Shown here: piece by piece, positions 17,162-26,132 of the stretch
Numbering within the stretch: the stretch's first letter is position 1
Layout of the letters: every line of letters starts with the position of its first letter
Translations under genes and position numbers: made by a program
Source: RGEC01 sp964626685
GTDB taxonomy: Bacteria; Bacteroidota; Bacteroidia; NS11-12g; UBA955
Direction of reading: 5' to 3'
NCBI GenBank assembly: GCA_964626685.1
Contig: CAZVJY010000001.1
Span: forward strand, 183,377-247,376
Length of the DNA: 64,000 nucleotides
Notes under the pieces: model-generated
Told to the model about the DNA's origin: nothing
The model's input: the letters and a program-made list of their open reading frames with translations, nothing else
Database searches by the model: none

Positions 17162-18734
17162 CAGCCTTTTGTAAACGAAAGAAATAAGCCAATCCCAGAG
17201 CCATAGATATTCCGCTCAGGATTAACAACCATGTCAAATCACCCATGCGGGTATACAAGGTCATTTTGCGGCTGCTGTCTATGTCTATTTCAGCAGAGAT
17301 AGCCGTCTTTTCCCACCATTGTGTAGATTTGATTATATCACCGTAGGGACTGATAAAGCCTGAGATTCCTGTATTGGCACTGCGCACCAGCCACCGCCTA
17401 TGTTCTATAGCCCGCAATTGTGCGAAGGCAAGATGCTGTTTGTAGCCGGGTGTGTTGCCCCACCAGGCGTCGTTCGTAATCACGCACAATAAATCTGCAC
17501 TGTCTTTCACAAAACGGCCGGTATAGTCACCGTAAATGCTCTCGTAGCAGATAATGGGTGCCACTTTAAGTTTACCCGCGTCAAACACTTTTGGTGCAGG
17601 GCTTTTACCTAAACTGCCCGATATGGAGTTTTCATCCAGCTCTACCGCCAGTTTGTCAATCCAGGGGAAATGCTGCACAAAGGGCATCTGCTCGGTTCCC
17701 GGTACCAGTATGCTCTTGTGGTAATATTGAAATGGGCTATCGCCAATCAACACTGCGCTGTTGTATGCATTCCACCAGAGGGTGGGATCCTGCGTAGGAC
17801 GTGCCGTGCCGTTGGGACGAACTTTGCAGTTTTCGTAAATCTGCTGCATATCCGCTCCTGTTAGAACATGCAGCGAAGGAAAGTCCTTACGAAAAGCAGC
17901 TATGGCATTAACATCAGGATGCTGCTGCGGATGGTCTGTGTCAATGGAAGAAGTAATACTGGTTTCAGGCCATACCAATAGAAATGTATTATTATCTATA
18001 GCCTTTTTGCTAAGGGCTATCATTTCGTCCACCATTTCAGAAGAGGGCCTCGAAAACTTTTCATTCCAGGGATCATAACAGGGCTGGCAAACGGCCACTT
18101 TCACAGTCTTATCAGGTATTACGGTCTGATTCCATTTCCAGCCATTGAATACCGAAGAAGCCCAAACAAAAACCAGCAATCCGGTGGCAGCCACTCCATA
18201 ACTCCGGCTGCGGTATTTCCATGTTTTCCAAATAAGCACATTCATGGCCAGCACAAAAGCCGAGCCTCCCAATGTTCCGGTTATATCATACCACTGCACC
18301 AGCCACGGTGCCGAGGCTAATCCATTACCCAACGTAAGCCATGGCCAACTCAAATCCCAGCGGTGATGTAAAAATTCATAGGTAAGCCAGAAAACCACAA
18401 ACAGGTAAACAGCAGGATCACCCAGTTTTTTGCGGCTATAGCGATACAAAACCCATGGAAGGGTCATAAACAGGGTATTCAGCAGCAGCATGGCTACTGC
18501 ACCTGGAGCAGTGCTGTTCCATACCCACCAGGTGGTGAAAAGATTCCAAAAGAATAAGGCGCCATATAACCGTGTCCACCACTTCATTCCACTTCGTTCC
18601 TGCCATTCTTCCTGCAATTGAAGCAGGGGCACAAACCCTACAAACAACAGCACAAAAATGCCAATGGGCGGCCAGGCCAGCCATAGACAAATCCCGGGTG
18701 CAAGCAGGTAATACAGCCATTTCCACTTATTCAT
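17145..18734 (-). CDS. lnt: Apolipoprotein N-acyltransferase
   Basis: Inner-membrane enzyme that adds the third acyl chain to lipoproteins. It has 529 residues, an N-terminal polytopic region of about 180 residues and a nitrilase-like periplasmic domain. The triad motifs are visible: Glu in LLVWPETS, Lys in YYHKSILVPGTEQMPF, and Cys in IICYESIYGDY. A final helix (WLLILSGISMALGLAYF) closes the protein. The ATG overlaps the rsmI stop by eight bases, and the 3' end overlaps the convergent PerM-like gene. It is relevant here because many of the secreted glycan proteins in this window are lipoproteins. Confidence 0.93.
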   Translation of the reverse strand: MNKWKWLYYLLAPGICLWLAWPPIGIFVLLFVGFVPLLQLQEEWQERSGMKWWTRLYGALFFWNLFTTWWVWNSTAPGAVAMLLLNTLFMTLPWVLYRYSRKKLGDPAVYLFVVFWLTYEFLHHRWDLSWPWLTLGNGLASAPWLVQWYDITGTLGGSAFVLAMNVLIWKTWKYRSRSYGVAATGLLVFVWASSVFNGWKWNQTVIPDKTVKVAVCQPCYDPWNEKFSRPSSEMVDEMIALSKKAIDNNTFLLVWPETSITSSIDTDHPQQHPDVNAIAAFRKDFPSLHVLTGADMQQIYENCKVRPNGTARPTQDPTLWWNAYNSAVLIGDSPFQYYHKSILVPGTEQMPFVQHFPWIDKLAVELDENSISGSLGKSPAPKVFDAGKLKVAPIICYESIYGDYTGRFVKDSADLLCVITNDAWWGNTPGYKQHLAFAQLRAIEHRRWLVRSANTGISGFISPYGDIIKSTQWWEKTAISAEIDIDSSRKMTLYTRMGDLTWLLILSGISMALGLAYFFRLQKAATPPA

Positions 18735-19431
18735 CTGTGTGGTCCTCCTCAGTATAATCCGTTCCCTCTAAAACCACTACAAATTCACCCTTGGGCGCGT
18801 GCAGGGAAAAATGACCAATCAGGTCATCCACATTACCATTAATGGTTTCTTCAAATTTTTTGGTTAACTCTCTGCTAACACTGATTTTACGTTCTCCAGC
18901 TCCAAGGTCTTTCAGTGCTTGAAGGGTTTTCAGCAGTTTGTGGGGACTCTCATAAAAAACAACAGTACAAGGCTGTCCAAGCATCTGCAGCAATTTGGTC
19001 TGGCGGCCTTTTTTTGGGGGTAAAAACCCTTCAAATACAAATCTGTGCAAGGCAAAACCGCTTTTCAGCAAAGCCGGAATAAAGGCGGTGGCGCCGGGAA
19101 TCACCTCAACAGGAATATTGTTCTCTACACAGGCCCTTGCCAGTAAAAATCCCGGGTCGGAGATACCTGGAGTTCCTGCATCGGAAATCTGGGCTAAAAC
19201 GGCCCCTTTCTTCAGGCGATCGATAATTCCGGAAAGCCGATGGTGCTCATTGTGCTGGTGAAATGATTCAAGAGGCGTTTGTATGCCATAATGATTGAAA
19301 AGCACTTTGCTGCTGCGGGTATCCTCCGCCAATACAGCATCGGCTGTTTTAAGCGTTTCCACCGCCCTAAATGTCATATCTGACAAATTGCCAACCGGTG
19401 TGGCGACGATGTAAAGTTTGCCGCTGCTCAA
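18727..19431 (-). CDS. rsmI: 16S rRNA (cytidine-1402-2'-O)-methyltransferase
   Basis: SAM-dependent methyltransferase of the tetrapyrrole-methylase fold, 234 residues. The N-terminus LYIVATPVGNLSDMTFRAVE is characteristic, followed by LAEDTRSS, ISDAGTPGISDPGF and FYESPHKL. The start is TTG at 19431, which forms a TTGA overlap with the stop of the upstream protease gene; the next start would cut the first strand. It is followed directly by lnt. Confidence 0.92.
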   Translation of the reverse strand: MSSGKLYIVATPVGNLSDMTFRAVETLKTADAVLAEDTRSSKVLFNHYGIQTPLESFHQHNEHHRLSGIIDRLKKGAVLAQISDAGTPGISDPGFLLARACVENNIPVEVIPGATAFIPALLKSGFALHRFVFEGFLPPKKGRQTKLLQMLGQPCTVVFYESPHKLLKTLQALKDLGAGERKISVSRELTKKFEETINGNVDDLIGHFSLHAPKGEFVVVLEGTDYTEEDHTDE

Positions 19432-20786
19432 CTTTTGCTGATGAATAACTTTTCGGTCTTCACAGGCTTTCGGGTATCGGCACGCTTGAGCTGGAAGATG
19501 TAAACCCCGGGAGCATAACGCGCCGTGGAAATGATTTCCTCATTGCGCCTAACAGGCATGTCTTCCACCATCAGGCGGCCTGCGGCATCATACACACTCA
19601 AGGTTAAGGTATTCAGTAATTCTTCATTGGTAACCTCCACCACCGCAGACTGGTTGCTATTTCTGGCAAAAATCTTTACCTCATTGTATACAAACGTGTC
19701 AAAAATGCGCATTTTCTGCACAACCTCTACCTTGATGGGCAGCGCAGTGCGGTAATCTTTTATTGCAGAACGCATTACCTGAATTTGCTGACGGCTAAAC
19801 ATATTCTGACAAGTCTCGGAGCTATAATCCATGTAATTCTCTATCATATCAGGCAGGTCATCTTTAGTATCAGTACAAGTATTTACACCCAAGTTACAGT
19901 TGAAGTTACTGCGGGAAGCCTGATTAGGCGTATCAAAAAGATAATCATCCACAGAACAGCCAGGGGTAAAGAAAGGTGGATCACCCCAGATATGACGTAA
20001 CCCAAAATAATGACCGAACTCATGCGTTGCAACCCTGCCCCGGCGGTTGGCAGACAATGTTCCTGCAGCCCTGGGATTGTTGCGGCCAAAAACCTGAAAA
20101 TGAATGACCACACCTTGGTTATTGTTTCCAACCCATGATGAATTCGGCCAGTTGGGATGTCCAAAAGGAGGGTATGCATATCCCAGAACCAAACTGCCCT
20201 GATTCGGTACCTGCAAATCACCTACCCAAACATTCAGATATTTCAGCGGGTTCCAGGCATTATCTCCACCTTGGGAAGAGAATTTGATATTGTCATTGTT
20301 GAAAGAGAAATTGGTCAGGGTTGTACTTTTGCGAACAATACCCGTAGTAGGATTTCCTGAAGGGTCAGTGGTGGCCAGTACAAATTTGAAGCGGGTACTT
20401 CCTGCCCTGCTTTTGAAAATACTTCGCGTATTTCCGGTATCCGGATTTAACCGACTGAAATCCTGGTTCAAAACCTCCAGTTGATTGTATATCAGACTAT
20501 CATGAATATTTTCATTCGAATTATTGTAAAGAATATGAAACACAACCGGAATGGTATAAATAGTATCAAAGAAATAGGTGGTATCACGAATCTTTAACTT
20601 CCTTGGCAACACCTTGGGCCCATGCACACATTGAATATAGGCTTTATCGTATGAAGCCCTGAATCCAGGGTATTGTTTCTCCAGGCTTTCCATCACATGG
20701 TCGTGTCCGCAACGCTCTATACCTGGCGTTTGGGCTTTTGTCGAGATGGCTAAAAGGGTAAAAAGTAACAGGTAAAGGTATTTCAT
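19428..20786 (-). CDS. Secreted M43 (pappalysin-type) metalloprotease with T9SS domain
   Basis: 452 residues from the ATG at 20786, chosen because it starts a signal peptide (MKYLYLLLFTLLAISTKAQ). The in-frame ATG at 20825 would add 13 polar residues and lies inside the upstream gene. The zinc motif HEFGHYFGLRHIWG (HExxHxxGxxH) and the downstream Met-turn region (PDMIENYMDYSSETC) place it in the metzincin family M43. The C-terminal 90 residues (LTLSVYDAAGRL to KTEKLFISKS) look like a T9SS sorting domain. It is probably a secreted protease with unknown substrate. A TTGA overlap couples it to rsmI, an unusual partner. Confidence 0.85.
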   Translation of the reverse strand: MKYLYLLLFTLLAISTKAQTPGIERCGHDHVMESLEKQYPGFRASYDKAYIQCVHGPKVLPRKLKIRDTTYFFDTIYTIPVVFHILYNNSNENIHDSLIYNQLEVLNQDFSRLNPDTGNTRSIFKSRAGSTRFKFVLATTDPSGNPTTGIVRKSTTLTNFSFNNDNIKFSSQGGDNAWNPLKYLNVWVGDLQVPNQGSLVLGYAYPPFGHPNWPNSSWVGNNNQGVVIHFQVFGRNNPRAAGTLSANRRGRVATHEFGHYFGLRHIWGDPPFFTPGCSVDDYLFDTPNQASRSNFNCNLGVNTCTDTKDDLPDMIENYMDYSSETCQNMFSRQQIQVMRSAIKDYRTALPIKVEVVQKMRIFDTFVYNEVKIFARNSNQSAVVEVTNEELLNTLTLSVYDAAGRLMVEDMPVRRNEEIISTARYAPGVYIFQLKRADTRKPVKTEKLFISKS

Positions 20787-20790
20787 ATGA

Positions 20791-21573
20791 CTATTTTCCT
20801 TTGAATTCTGGTTTTCTCTTTTCATTAAATGCAGTTACACCTTCGCGGTAATCTTCGCTGCGCCCTGCAATCTCCTGGCAGTAGGCTTCATATTGCAACA
20901 TGGTCTCCAGATCAGAATGTGTGGCTTTATTCAGCATCTTTTTAATCATTCCAATGGCCAGTGTTGGGGCATTTGCATAATAACCGGCTGCTTTATCTAC
21001 TTCTTCGTCCAGCATTTCAGACGAGACCACGCGGTTGATTAAACCCCATTCAAGCGCCTGCTGTGCAGTCACTTTCTGAGCCATGGTGCACATTTCAAAA
21101 GCACGGGCGGGCGAAATGGCCTTGGGCAGGAAATAACTGCTGCCACTATCAGGAACCAGACCAACATTCACAAAAACTTCAATCAGTGAAACATGCTCGG
21201 CTGCAATGATAAAATCACAGGCAAGTGCCAGTGATGCTCCCGCCCCCGCTGCCACACCATTGATTCTGCCGATGATGGGCTTGGGCATATCCCGCATGGC
21301 GCGGATAATAGGATTGTAACGCTTGTAAAGACTTTCACTCAGGCTGCGGTTTTTACTGCCTGCGATGGCTTTTAAGTCCTGACCACTGCAAAATGCCTTT
21401 CCTGCTCCGGTTAGCACCAGCACACGAACCTCATCGTCTTTGGCAGCCTGCTTCAGTGCATCCTGCAACTGATAGCTCTGGTCATCATTGAATGCATTAA
21501 AAACGTCGGGACGGTTAAGTGTAATGTGGGCAACATTGCCCTTTTTTTCATATAAAACTGCAGGAGATTCCAT
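20791..21573 (-). CDS. Enoyl-CoA hydratase/isomerase (PaaG-like)
   Basis: Crotonase-fold enzyme, 260 residues. Features are ITLNRPDVFNAFND, the oxyanion-hole segment FCSGQDLKAIAG (around residues 60-72) and NGVAAGAGASLALACDF (around 105-122). The Asp in LVPDSGSSYFLP, at the position used by PaaG-type isomerases, makes 1,2-epoxyphenylacetyl-CoA isomerase a possible annotation, but no other phenylacetate gene is near. It may serve fatty-acid oxidation. Its start overlaps the end of the upstream membrane-protein gene by 26 bases. Confidence 0.85.
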   Translation of the reverse strand: MESPAVLYEKKGNVAHITLNRPDVFNAFNDDQSYQLQDALKQAAKDDEVRVLVLTGAGKAFCSGQDLKAIAGSKNRSLSESLYKRYNPIIRAMRDMPKPIIGRINGVAAGAGASLALACDFIIAAEHVSLIEVFVNVGLVPDSGSSYFLPKAISPARAFEMCTMAQKVTAQQALEWGLINRVVSSEMLDEEVDKAAGYYANAPTLAIGMIKKMLNKATHSDLETMLQYEAYCQEIAGRSEDYREGVTAFNEKRKPEFKGK

Positions 21574-22156
21574 AGTGGGTCAGCAAAAGGCTAGCAAATG
21601 CAAATGTAACAAATAATCCAAGGCAAAAACCGAGTAATAGTTCAAAATGGCTGTGTGCAGACAATCCCTTTCGTGCCACATATACAGCCAACATCATAAT
21701 TAATGCCGCAAACACAGGCGCTGCGGACATTTGAAGGCATATTATCCAAGCCAGCAAACCAGCAACACCAGCCATATGTGCCGATGCCTTATAACCCAAA
21801 AAATTTATCAAAAACAGCAGTGCCAGCACCGCCGTATTGCACACACTCCAAATCATGGAAGTAAGGGCATTTTCCCGAAAAATTAACCATGTAGTTATAG
21901 ATGAAAACAAAATGCCGAGTGCGTACAAACCATGCCGCTGTTCGCGCCTGAAAACAAATATATCAGACACCTTTCCGAGTCTTATAAACAGCAACAGCGA
22001 AATCAAAGGGAAAATGACTGCTCCGCACAAAAATAAAACCCACACCTGCGACGAAACAGGCTCTACACTGTGCGTAAAACCCAAACCCATAGCTGCCATA
22101 GTGCCCGGATACAACAGGTAAGAAATTCCGCGATAGACAGACTGCATGTGCAGCAA
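21548..22156 (-). CDS. Small PAP2-like integral membrane protein
   Basis: 202 residues with about six hydrophobic segments. Two motifs recall the PAP2 phosphatase active site: GYKASAHMAGVAGLL (SxxxH type, around residue 128) and LSAHSHFELLLGFCLG (around 172). The canonical first motif KxxxxxxRP is not obvious, so activity on lipid phosphates is uncertain. It overlaps the start of the hydratase gene. Confidence 0.55.
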   Translation of the reverse strand: MLHMQSVYRGISYLLYPGTMAAMGLGFTHSVEPVSSQVWVLFLCGAVIFPLISLLLFIRLGKVSDIFVFRREQRHGLYALGILFSSITTWLIFRENALTSMIWSVCNTAVLALLFLINFLGYKASAHMAGVAGLLAWIICLQMSAAPVFAALIMMLAVYVARKGLSAHSHFELLLGFCLGLFVTFAFASLLLTHYGISCSFI

Positions 22157-22194
22157 AGATATACCAGGGCTATAAAGGTTTTTTTCTAAAAAGA

Positions 22195-23313
22195 CTAAAT
22201 CCTAGGCCAAAGTTTACGCAAAACCAATCCATCCGTAAAACGCCATTCCAAGATTAAAAATCCGTTGGGCAGATCTGCAGGCAGTTTTGGAGCTCCTTCG
22301 TATACACATTTCCCCGAAGAGCTGAAAACCATGCATTGCTGGGGCTGCGGACCTCCCTTACAGTGCCATTGTGCGCCATCAAACACCATTTCCCTTACTA
22401 CAGACCTCACTGAAACTGACGGTGGTGTTCGGCGAAAATCATAGCGGGCATAAACGGGATAATGATCGGATGTGTTGTTACCATAGCCTGAAATGTATGC
22501 ATCGGCACGGAAAACAGCCTCAGAATTGGCCACATAATATGGCCTCAAACTGCGGTTCACCATCTGGTGATCAATCATATTGCTGAATGAAACCGTACTG
22601 CGCTGCCCTGAAAGTGTAAGGGTGCGGCTTGGGAAAAAATATGCAGCCGTATCAGCAAGAATGCGTGCAAATGGTGTAGCGAGATTGTTGTAAATACTCA
22701 CATCCAGATCGTCGTTCCAGTCGCCGATAACCAAAAACTTTCTCGACTTTCGGGCATCCATATAATCTTTCAATGCCTCGCTGCTGCGCTTGCGAAAATC
22801 ATAGGATTCGGCTCTCTCAGACGTGTTGCCGGTGTTGGCCTTTAGGTGAATCACTATGACATAGACTGTGTCCTTTTTTAAACCGGAATTTACTTCCAGC
22901 ATTACTTCCAGCGGTAAGCGTCCCGAGGCAAACTCGCGCTCATACACCGCCAGAATGTGCTGGGCATTGAGTACACGAAACATACTCTTACGGTAAATCA
23001 GTGCTGTTTTCTGGGTTTGAGACCAGGTTGAAATCACACCATCAAAGCCAGGAAGCCTTGCCCTGAGTGTATCCCAGGCCGCGGGGCTGCTCACTTCACA
23101 CATGCCCCACAAATCCAGATCCATACCTTTCATGACGGCCACCACGTTTTTCATTTGGGTTACCTCATTCGATGGTCCAAACTGTGAATTACCCAGCCAC
23201 TCGGTATTCCAGCAGGCTACGTCTACGGTTGTGTCTGTGCCGATTTTAGGAATACTCTGGGCACCCAGCCCATAAACAAAAAAGAACCCGATAACGACAA
23301 TTACTTTTTTCAA
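22195..23313 (-). CDS. Secreted endonuclease/exonuclease/phosphatase-family protein
   Basis: 372 residues with a signal peptide (KKVIVVIGFFFVYGLGAQS). The EEP fold is indicated by ACWNTEWLGNSQFGP, a region with LWGMCEVSS (metal-binding Glu), LVIGDWNDDLD (catalytic Asp/Asn) and NTSDHYPVYARYDF (catalytic Asp-His). The C-terminal 55 residues (MVFSSSGKCVYEGAPKLPADL to LRKLWPRI) resemble a short T9SS-like domain. It may act as a secreted nuclease or phosphodiesterase. The start is TTG, in a TTGA overlap with the nadK stop. Confidence 0.8.
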   Translation of the reverse strand: MKKVIVVIGFFFVYGLGAQSIPKIGTDTTVDVACWNTEWLGNSQFGPSNEVTQMKNVVAVMKGMDLDLWGMCEVSSPAAWDTLRARLPGFDGVISTWSQTQKTALIYRKSMFRVLNAQHILAVYEREFASGRLPLEVMLEVNSGLKKDTVYVIVIHLKANTGNTSERAESYDFRKRSSEALKDYMDARKSRKFLVIGDWNDDLDVSIYNNLATPFARILADTAAYFFPSRTLTLSGQRSTVSFSNMIDHQMVNRSLRPYYVANSEAVFRADAYISGYGNNTSDHYPVYARYDFRRTPPSVSVRSVVREMVFDGAQWHCKGGPQPQQCMVFSSSGKCVYEGAPKLPADLPNGFLILEWRFTDGLVLRKLWPRI

Positions 23314-24188
23314 TTTCGCTTGTCAAAACCCCAGCTGAGTTTGTTTCTGAGGGTATCCATAAAATGATCGCCATGCAGGCGCAATATTTTTAGTTCATGA
23401 TCGGCTTTGCGAACAGCCATGTGGGTTTCGCCGCTAATGGATTGGCTTCGGGCATCCAGTGATGCCAGATAACTGCTCGCCCTGCCTTCAATCTCAAAAC
23501 TGATTACCAGGTTGTCGCTCACCACCACCGGCCGCACATTCAGGTTATGCGGGGCAATAGGTGTAATGACAAAATTGTCCGACCCGGGAAAGATAATGGG
23601 GCCACCGCAGCTCAGCGAGTAACCCGTAGAACCCGTGGGTGTTGAAATTATCAAACCATCACTCCAGTAGCTGTTCATGAACTCCCCGTTCAGGTAAGTA
23701 TGAACAACTATCATGCTGGAGGTTTCTTTTTTGTGTATCACAAAATCGTTGAGCGCAAACGCATGATCAAACAACTTGGTGGTAGACTCCAGTTGAAGCA
23801 GGGTTCTGCTTTCAATTGTATAGTTTCCGCGCTCCACGTCGGTAATTGCCTTGTCTATGCCTTCAACAGAAATACCTGCCAGAAAGCCCAAGCGACCCGT
23901 ATTCAAACCCAAAACCGGCACATTGCTGTCGCGCACCAGAGAAATGGCATCGAGCATGGTACCGTCACCACCCACACAGATAAGCAGATCAAGCAAAGGT
24001 TCTTTGGCAGAAAGATGCTGAAAGGTATTCAGCTTGAATTCGGTGCCTCCATGCATTTGCACGTAATCCACCAATGACTGGGTACACCAAACTTCGTGTC
24101 CACGGCGGTTCAGGGTATCGAGCAACAGGTTAAAACCCGACTCATGCTTATGATCCCTGACAGATTTGGCGTATACCCCTATTTTCAT
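23310..24188 (-). CDS. nadK: NAD kinase
   Basis: ATP-dependent phosphorylation of NAD to NADP. The 292 residues are normal length. Motifs are LICVGGDGTMLDA (GGDG, around residues 72-77), GLNTGRLGFLAGI, ALNDFVIHKKE and TPTGSTGYSLSCGGPI. It lies between the BamA-like gene and the secreted EEP gene in one minus-strand run. Confidence 0.96.
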   Translation of the reverse strand: MKIGVYAKSVRDHKHESGFNLLLDTLNRRGHEVWCTQSLVDYVQMHGGTEFKLNTFQHLSAKEPLLDLLICVGGDGTMLDAISLVRDSNVPVLGLNTGRLGFLAGISVEGIDKAITDVERGNYTIESRTLLQLESTTKLFDHAFALNDFVIHKKETSSMIVVHTYLNGEFMNSYWSDGLIISTPTGSTGYSLSCGGPIIFPGSDNFVITPIAPHNLNVRPVVVSDNLVISFEIEGRASSYLASLDARSQSISGETHMAVRKADHELKILRLHGDHFMDTLRNKLSWGFDKRN

Positions 24189-24190
24189 GC

Positions 24191-25582
24191 TTAAAAAGCG
24201 TTAGTAAAAGACATATTAAATACCCAGTTTCCCCAGTGGTTGCGGCTCAGTTCGAAGCGCGACATGGCTGTGTACCACACAATCACATCCAGGCCTACCC
24301 CTGCACCTGTCATCCAGCGGGAATTCAGGGTGTTTTCAGGCAACATTACCGGTCTGATAACGCGGCCTGCATCCGCAAAGATAGTACACCACACACTAAC
24401 AGGCAGTGTTCGGTAATTTTCAAAAGCTGAAATTCCCGGCACCATTTTCCCGGAATGCCTGTAAACAGGCCTTCTCAGACCGGTTTTACCCAGTATAAAA
24501 CCCATTCCGTCGGCCACATATGGCTCATAACCCCGAACATAGCGGTTTTCATAGCCCAGCTGACGGGCAAAAACGTAGGGCAATGTTCCCACCAATAAAG
24601 CATTCAGATCCGCATTGTATGAAGCCTGCAGGGCATTGGTAAACACCCAGCTTCCCATGGGTTTAAAATAATTTGCCTTCATGTAACCCTGTGCGATGAC
24701 CGGTGAGCGTGACAGCGGATTTAGCCTGGTATAAGTCACCCCAGTTTTAACATAATAACCATCCATTGGATAATGACGTTGCCTGCGGTGATCCGTGGTG
24801 TATGCAAATCCAATACCCGCGTAATCTCCTTTTTGTCCGGCCATGTATTGCTTTACAGCCCGTTCATTCTTTTTAACCGCCGAATCCGAATAGCGATAGG
24901 TTCCATAATTAACCTGCCATTCCAAAAAGCTGTAGTAACTAAGCCGTTTTCTCAGCATACCATTTAGCCAGGTATTCCGCTGCACGGGTTCCGATTCTAC
25001 CCGCAAAAACTGCAATCTGTCACCGGAAGTTTGATACCACAATTCGTGGTTGCTCCAGTAGCCGGCACCAATAGAGTAGGCAAACCCTCTGTTATAAGTT
25101 GGAAACGGCCTGCTGTACTGTACAGCATAACTGCGGTTATATCCATGGATGGCCTTTAGTGCCAGCGTCTGGTTCCGGCCTCTGAGGTTATTCAAAAATA
25201 ACGTTCCTCCATAAATTAGACGAGACAGGTCTTTCCCTTGCCACCAGACATTAAAATTGCGATCAGCCCAGGTAATTTCAGGCAAAAACCAGGTGTATTT
25301 TTTTTCTTTTAGCAGAATAAAAACAGAGTCATTGGCCAATTGAATTTCTACATGTGTAAACAATCCCAAATCGCTTGTACGCTGTATCCAAAGAGTTTTC
25401 AAACTATCATTAAACAGGGTATTCTCATTTTTATCAAGGCCCAATTCCCTGAAAACAACTTCTTCTTTGGTAGTACGATTTCCTATTATCGCTATATTAC
25501 GATTAGGTATACTATTTTGAGCAAATAGGATGTGAATTTTAAAACATAACAATAAACCGATATATCGGTTAAAACTAGGCAT
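24191..25582 (-). CDS. Single-POTRA BamA/Omp85-like outer-membrane protein
   Basis: 463 residues with a signal peptide (IGLLLCFKIHILFAQ). One POTRA-like domain (about 28-110; NIAIIGNRTTKEEVVFRELG, then LWIQRTSDLGLFTHVEIQL) is followed by a beta-barrel with Omp85-type strands and an aromatic end (WVFNMSFTNAF). It is much shorter than BamA, which carries five POTRA domains, so it is a small Omp85 paralogue rather than the essential BamA. Its role (protein or lipid export) is unknown. The ATG overlaps the folA stop by eight bases. Confidence 0.72.
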   Translation of the reverse strand: MPSFNRYIGLLLCFKIHILFAQNSIPNRNIAIIGNRTTKEEVVFRELGLDKNENTLFNDSLKTLWIQRTSDLGLFTHVEIQLANDSVFILLKEKKYTWFLPEITWADRNFNVWWQGKDLSRLIYGGTLFLNNLRGRNQTLALKAIHGYNRSYAVQYSRPFPTYNRGFAYSIGAGYWSNHELWYQTSGDRLQFLRVESEPVQRNTWLNGMLRKRLSYYSFLEWQVNYGTYRYSDSAVKKNERAVKQYMAGQKGDYAGIGFAYTTDHRRQRHYPMDGYYVKTGVTYTRLNPLSRSPVIAQGYMKANYFKPMGSWVFTNALQASYNADLNALLVGTLPYVFARQLGYENRYVRGYEPYVADGMGFILGKTGLRRPVYRHSGKMVPGISAFENYRTLPVSVWCTIFADAGRVIRPVMLPENTLNSRWMTGAGVGLDVIVWYTAMSRFELSRNHWGNWVFNMSFTNAF

Positions 25583-26084
25583 TTTTTCTTTCCAGAATCA
25601 CAAAATCAAACGCGTATTTGTGTTTTTCATCAATGGAATGATGCTCTCTGAAAACCTCATTCCATAATATTTTTTCATACGCAGGGAAAAATGTATCGGC
25701 ACCCGGAAAATGTCCATCTACTTCCGTGATATATAATTTATCAAGCATGGCTAAAGACTGTTTATAAATTTCTCCGCCACCAATAATAAATATCTCACCG
25801 TCATGTTGCGATTTAGCATATCCCAATGATTTTTCAAGGCTATCAACTGCGTAAAATCCATCAATTACATTTTCAGGATTTCGGGTAATCACAATATTAA
25901 GTCGTTTCTTAAGCGGCTTGCCCAGGCTTTGCATGTTTTTTCTGCCCATAATAACGGGTTTACCGCGGGTATGTTGTACGAACCATGAAAAATCATCTGG
26001 CAGATGCCACAGCAAATCATTGCCTGCGCCCAGTTCCAGGCCTTTTCCAACGGCAGCAATGGCCGAAATACAATGAGAAGACAT
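25575..26084 (-). CDS. folA: Dihydrofolate reductase
   Basis: NADPH-dependent reduction of dihydrofolate, 169 residues. Motifs are SAIAAVGKGLELGAGNDLLW at the N-terminus, WHLPDDFSWF (with the acidic Asp), MGRKNMQSLGKPL and FIIGGGEIYKQSL. The start codon lies exactly four bases after the -7 box TACCTTTG, so the mRNA should be leaderless or nearly so. It is divergent from der. Confidence 0.95.
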   Translation of the reverse strand: MSSHCISAIAAVGKGLELGAGNDLLWHLPDDFSWFVQHTRGKPVIMGRKNMQSLGKPLKKRLNIVITRNPENVIDGFYAVDSLEKSLGYAKSQHDGEIFIIGGGEIYKQSLAMLDKLYITEVDGHFPGADTFFPAYEKILWNEVFREHHSIDEKHKYAFDFVILERKNA

Positions 26085-26088
26085 GGTA

Positions 26089-26096
26089 CAAAGGTA
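26089..26096 (-). promoter_or_regulatory. -7 promoter element of folA (leaderless type)
   Basis: The minus strand reads TACCTTTG-TACC-ATG. The four-base gap between the -7 box and the ATG leaves no room for a ribosome-binding site. Confidence 0.6.
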
Positions 26097-26115
26097 AGCC
26101 CTGAAAATTAAGCTG

Positions 26116-26123
26116 TATCTTTG
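26116..26123 (+). promoter_or_regulatory. -7 promoter element of der
   Basis: TATCTTTG, nine bases before the ATG at 26133. It faces the folA promoter, with 19 bases between the two boxes. Confidence 0.6.
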
Positions 26124-26132
26124 TACCTTATT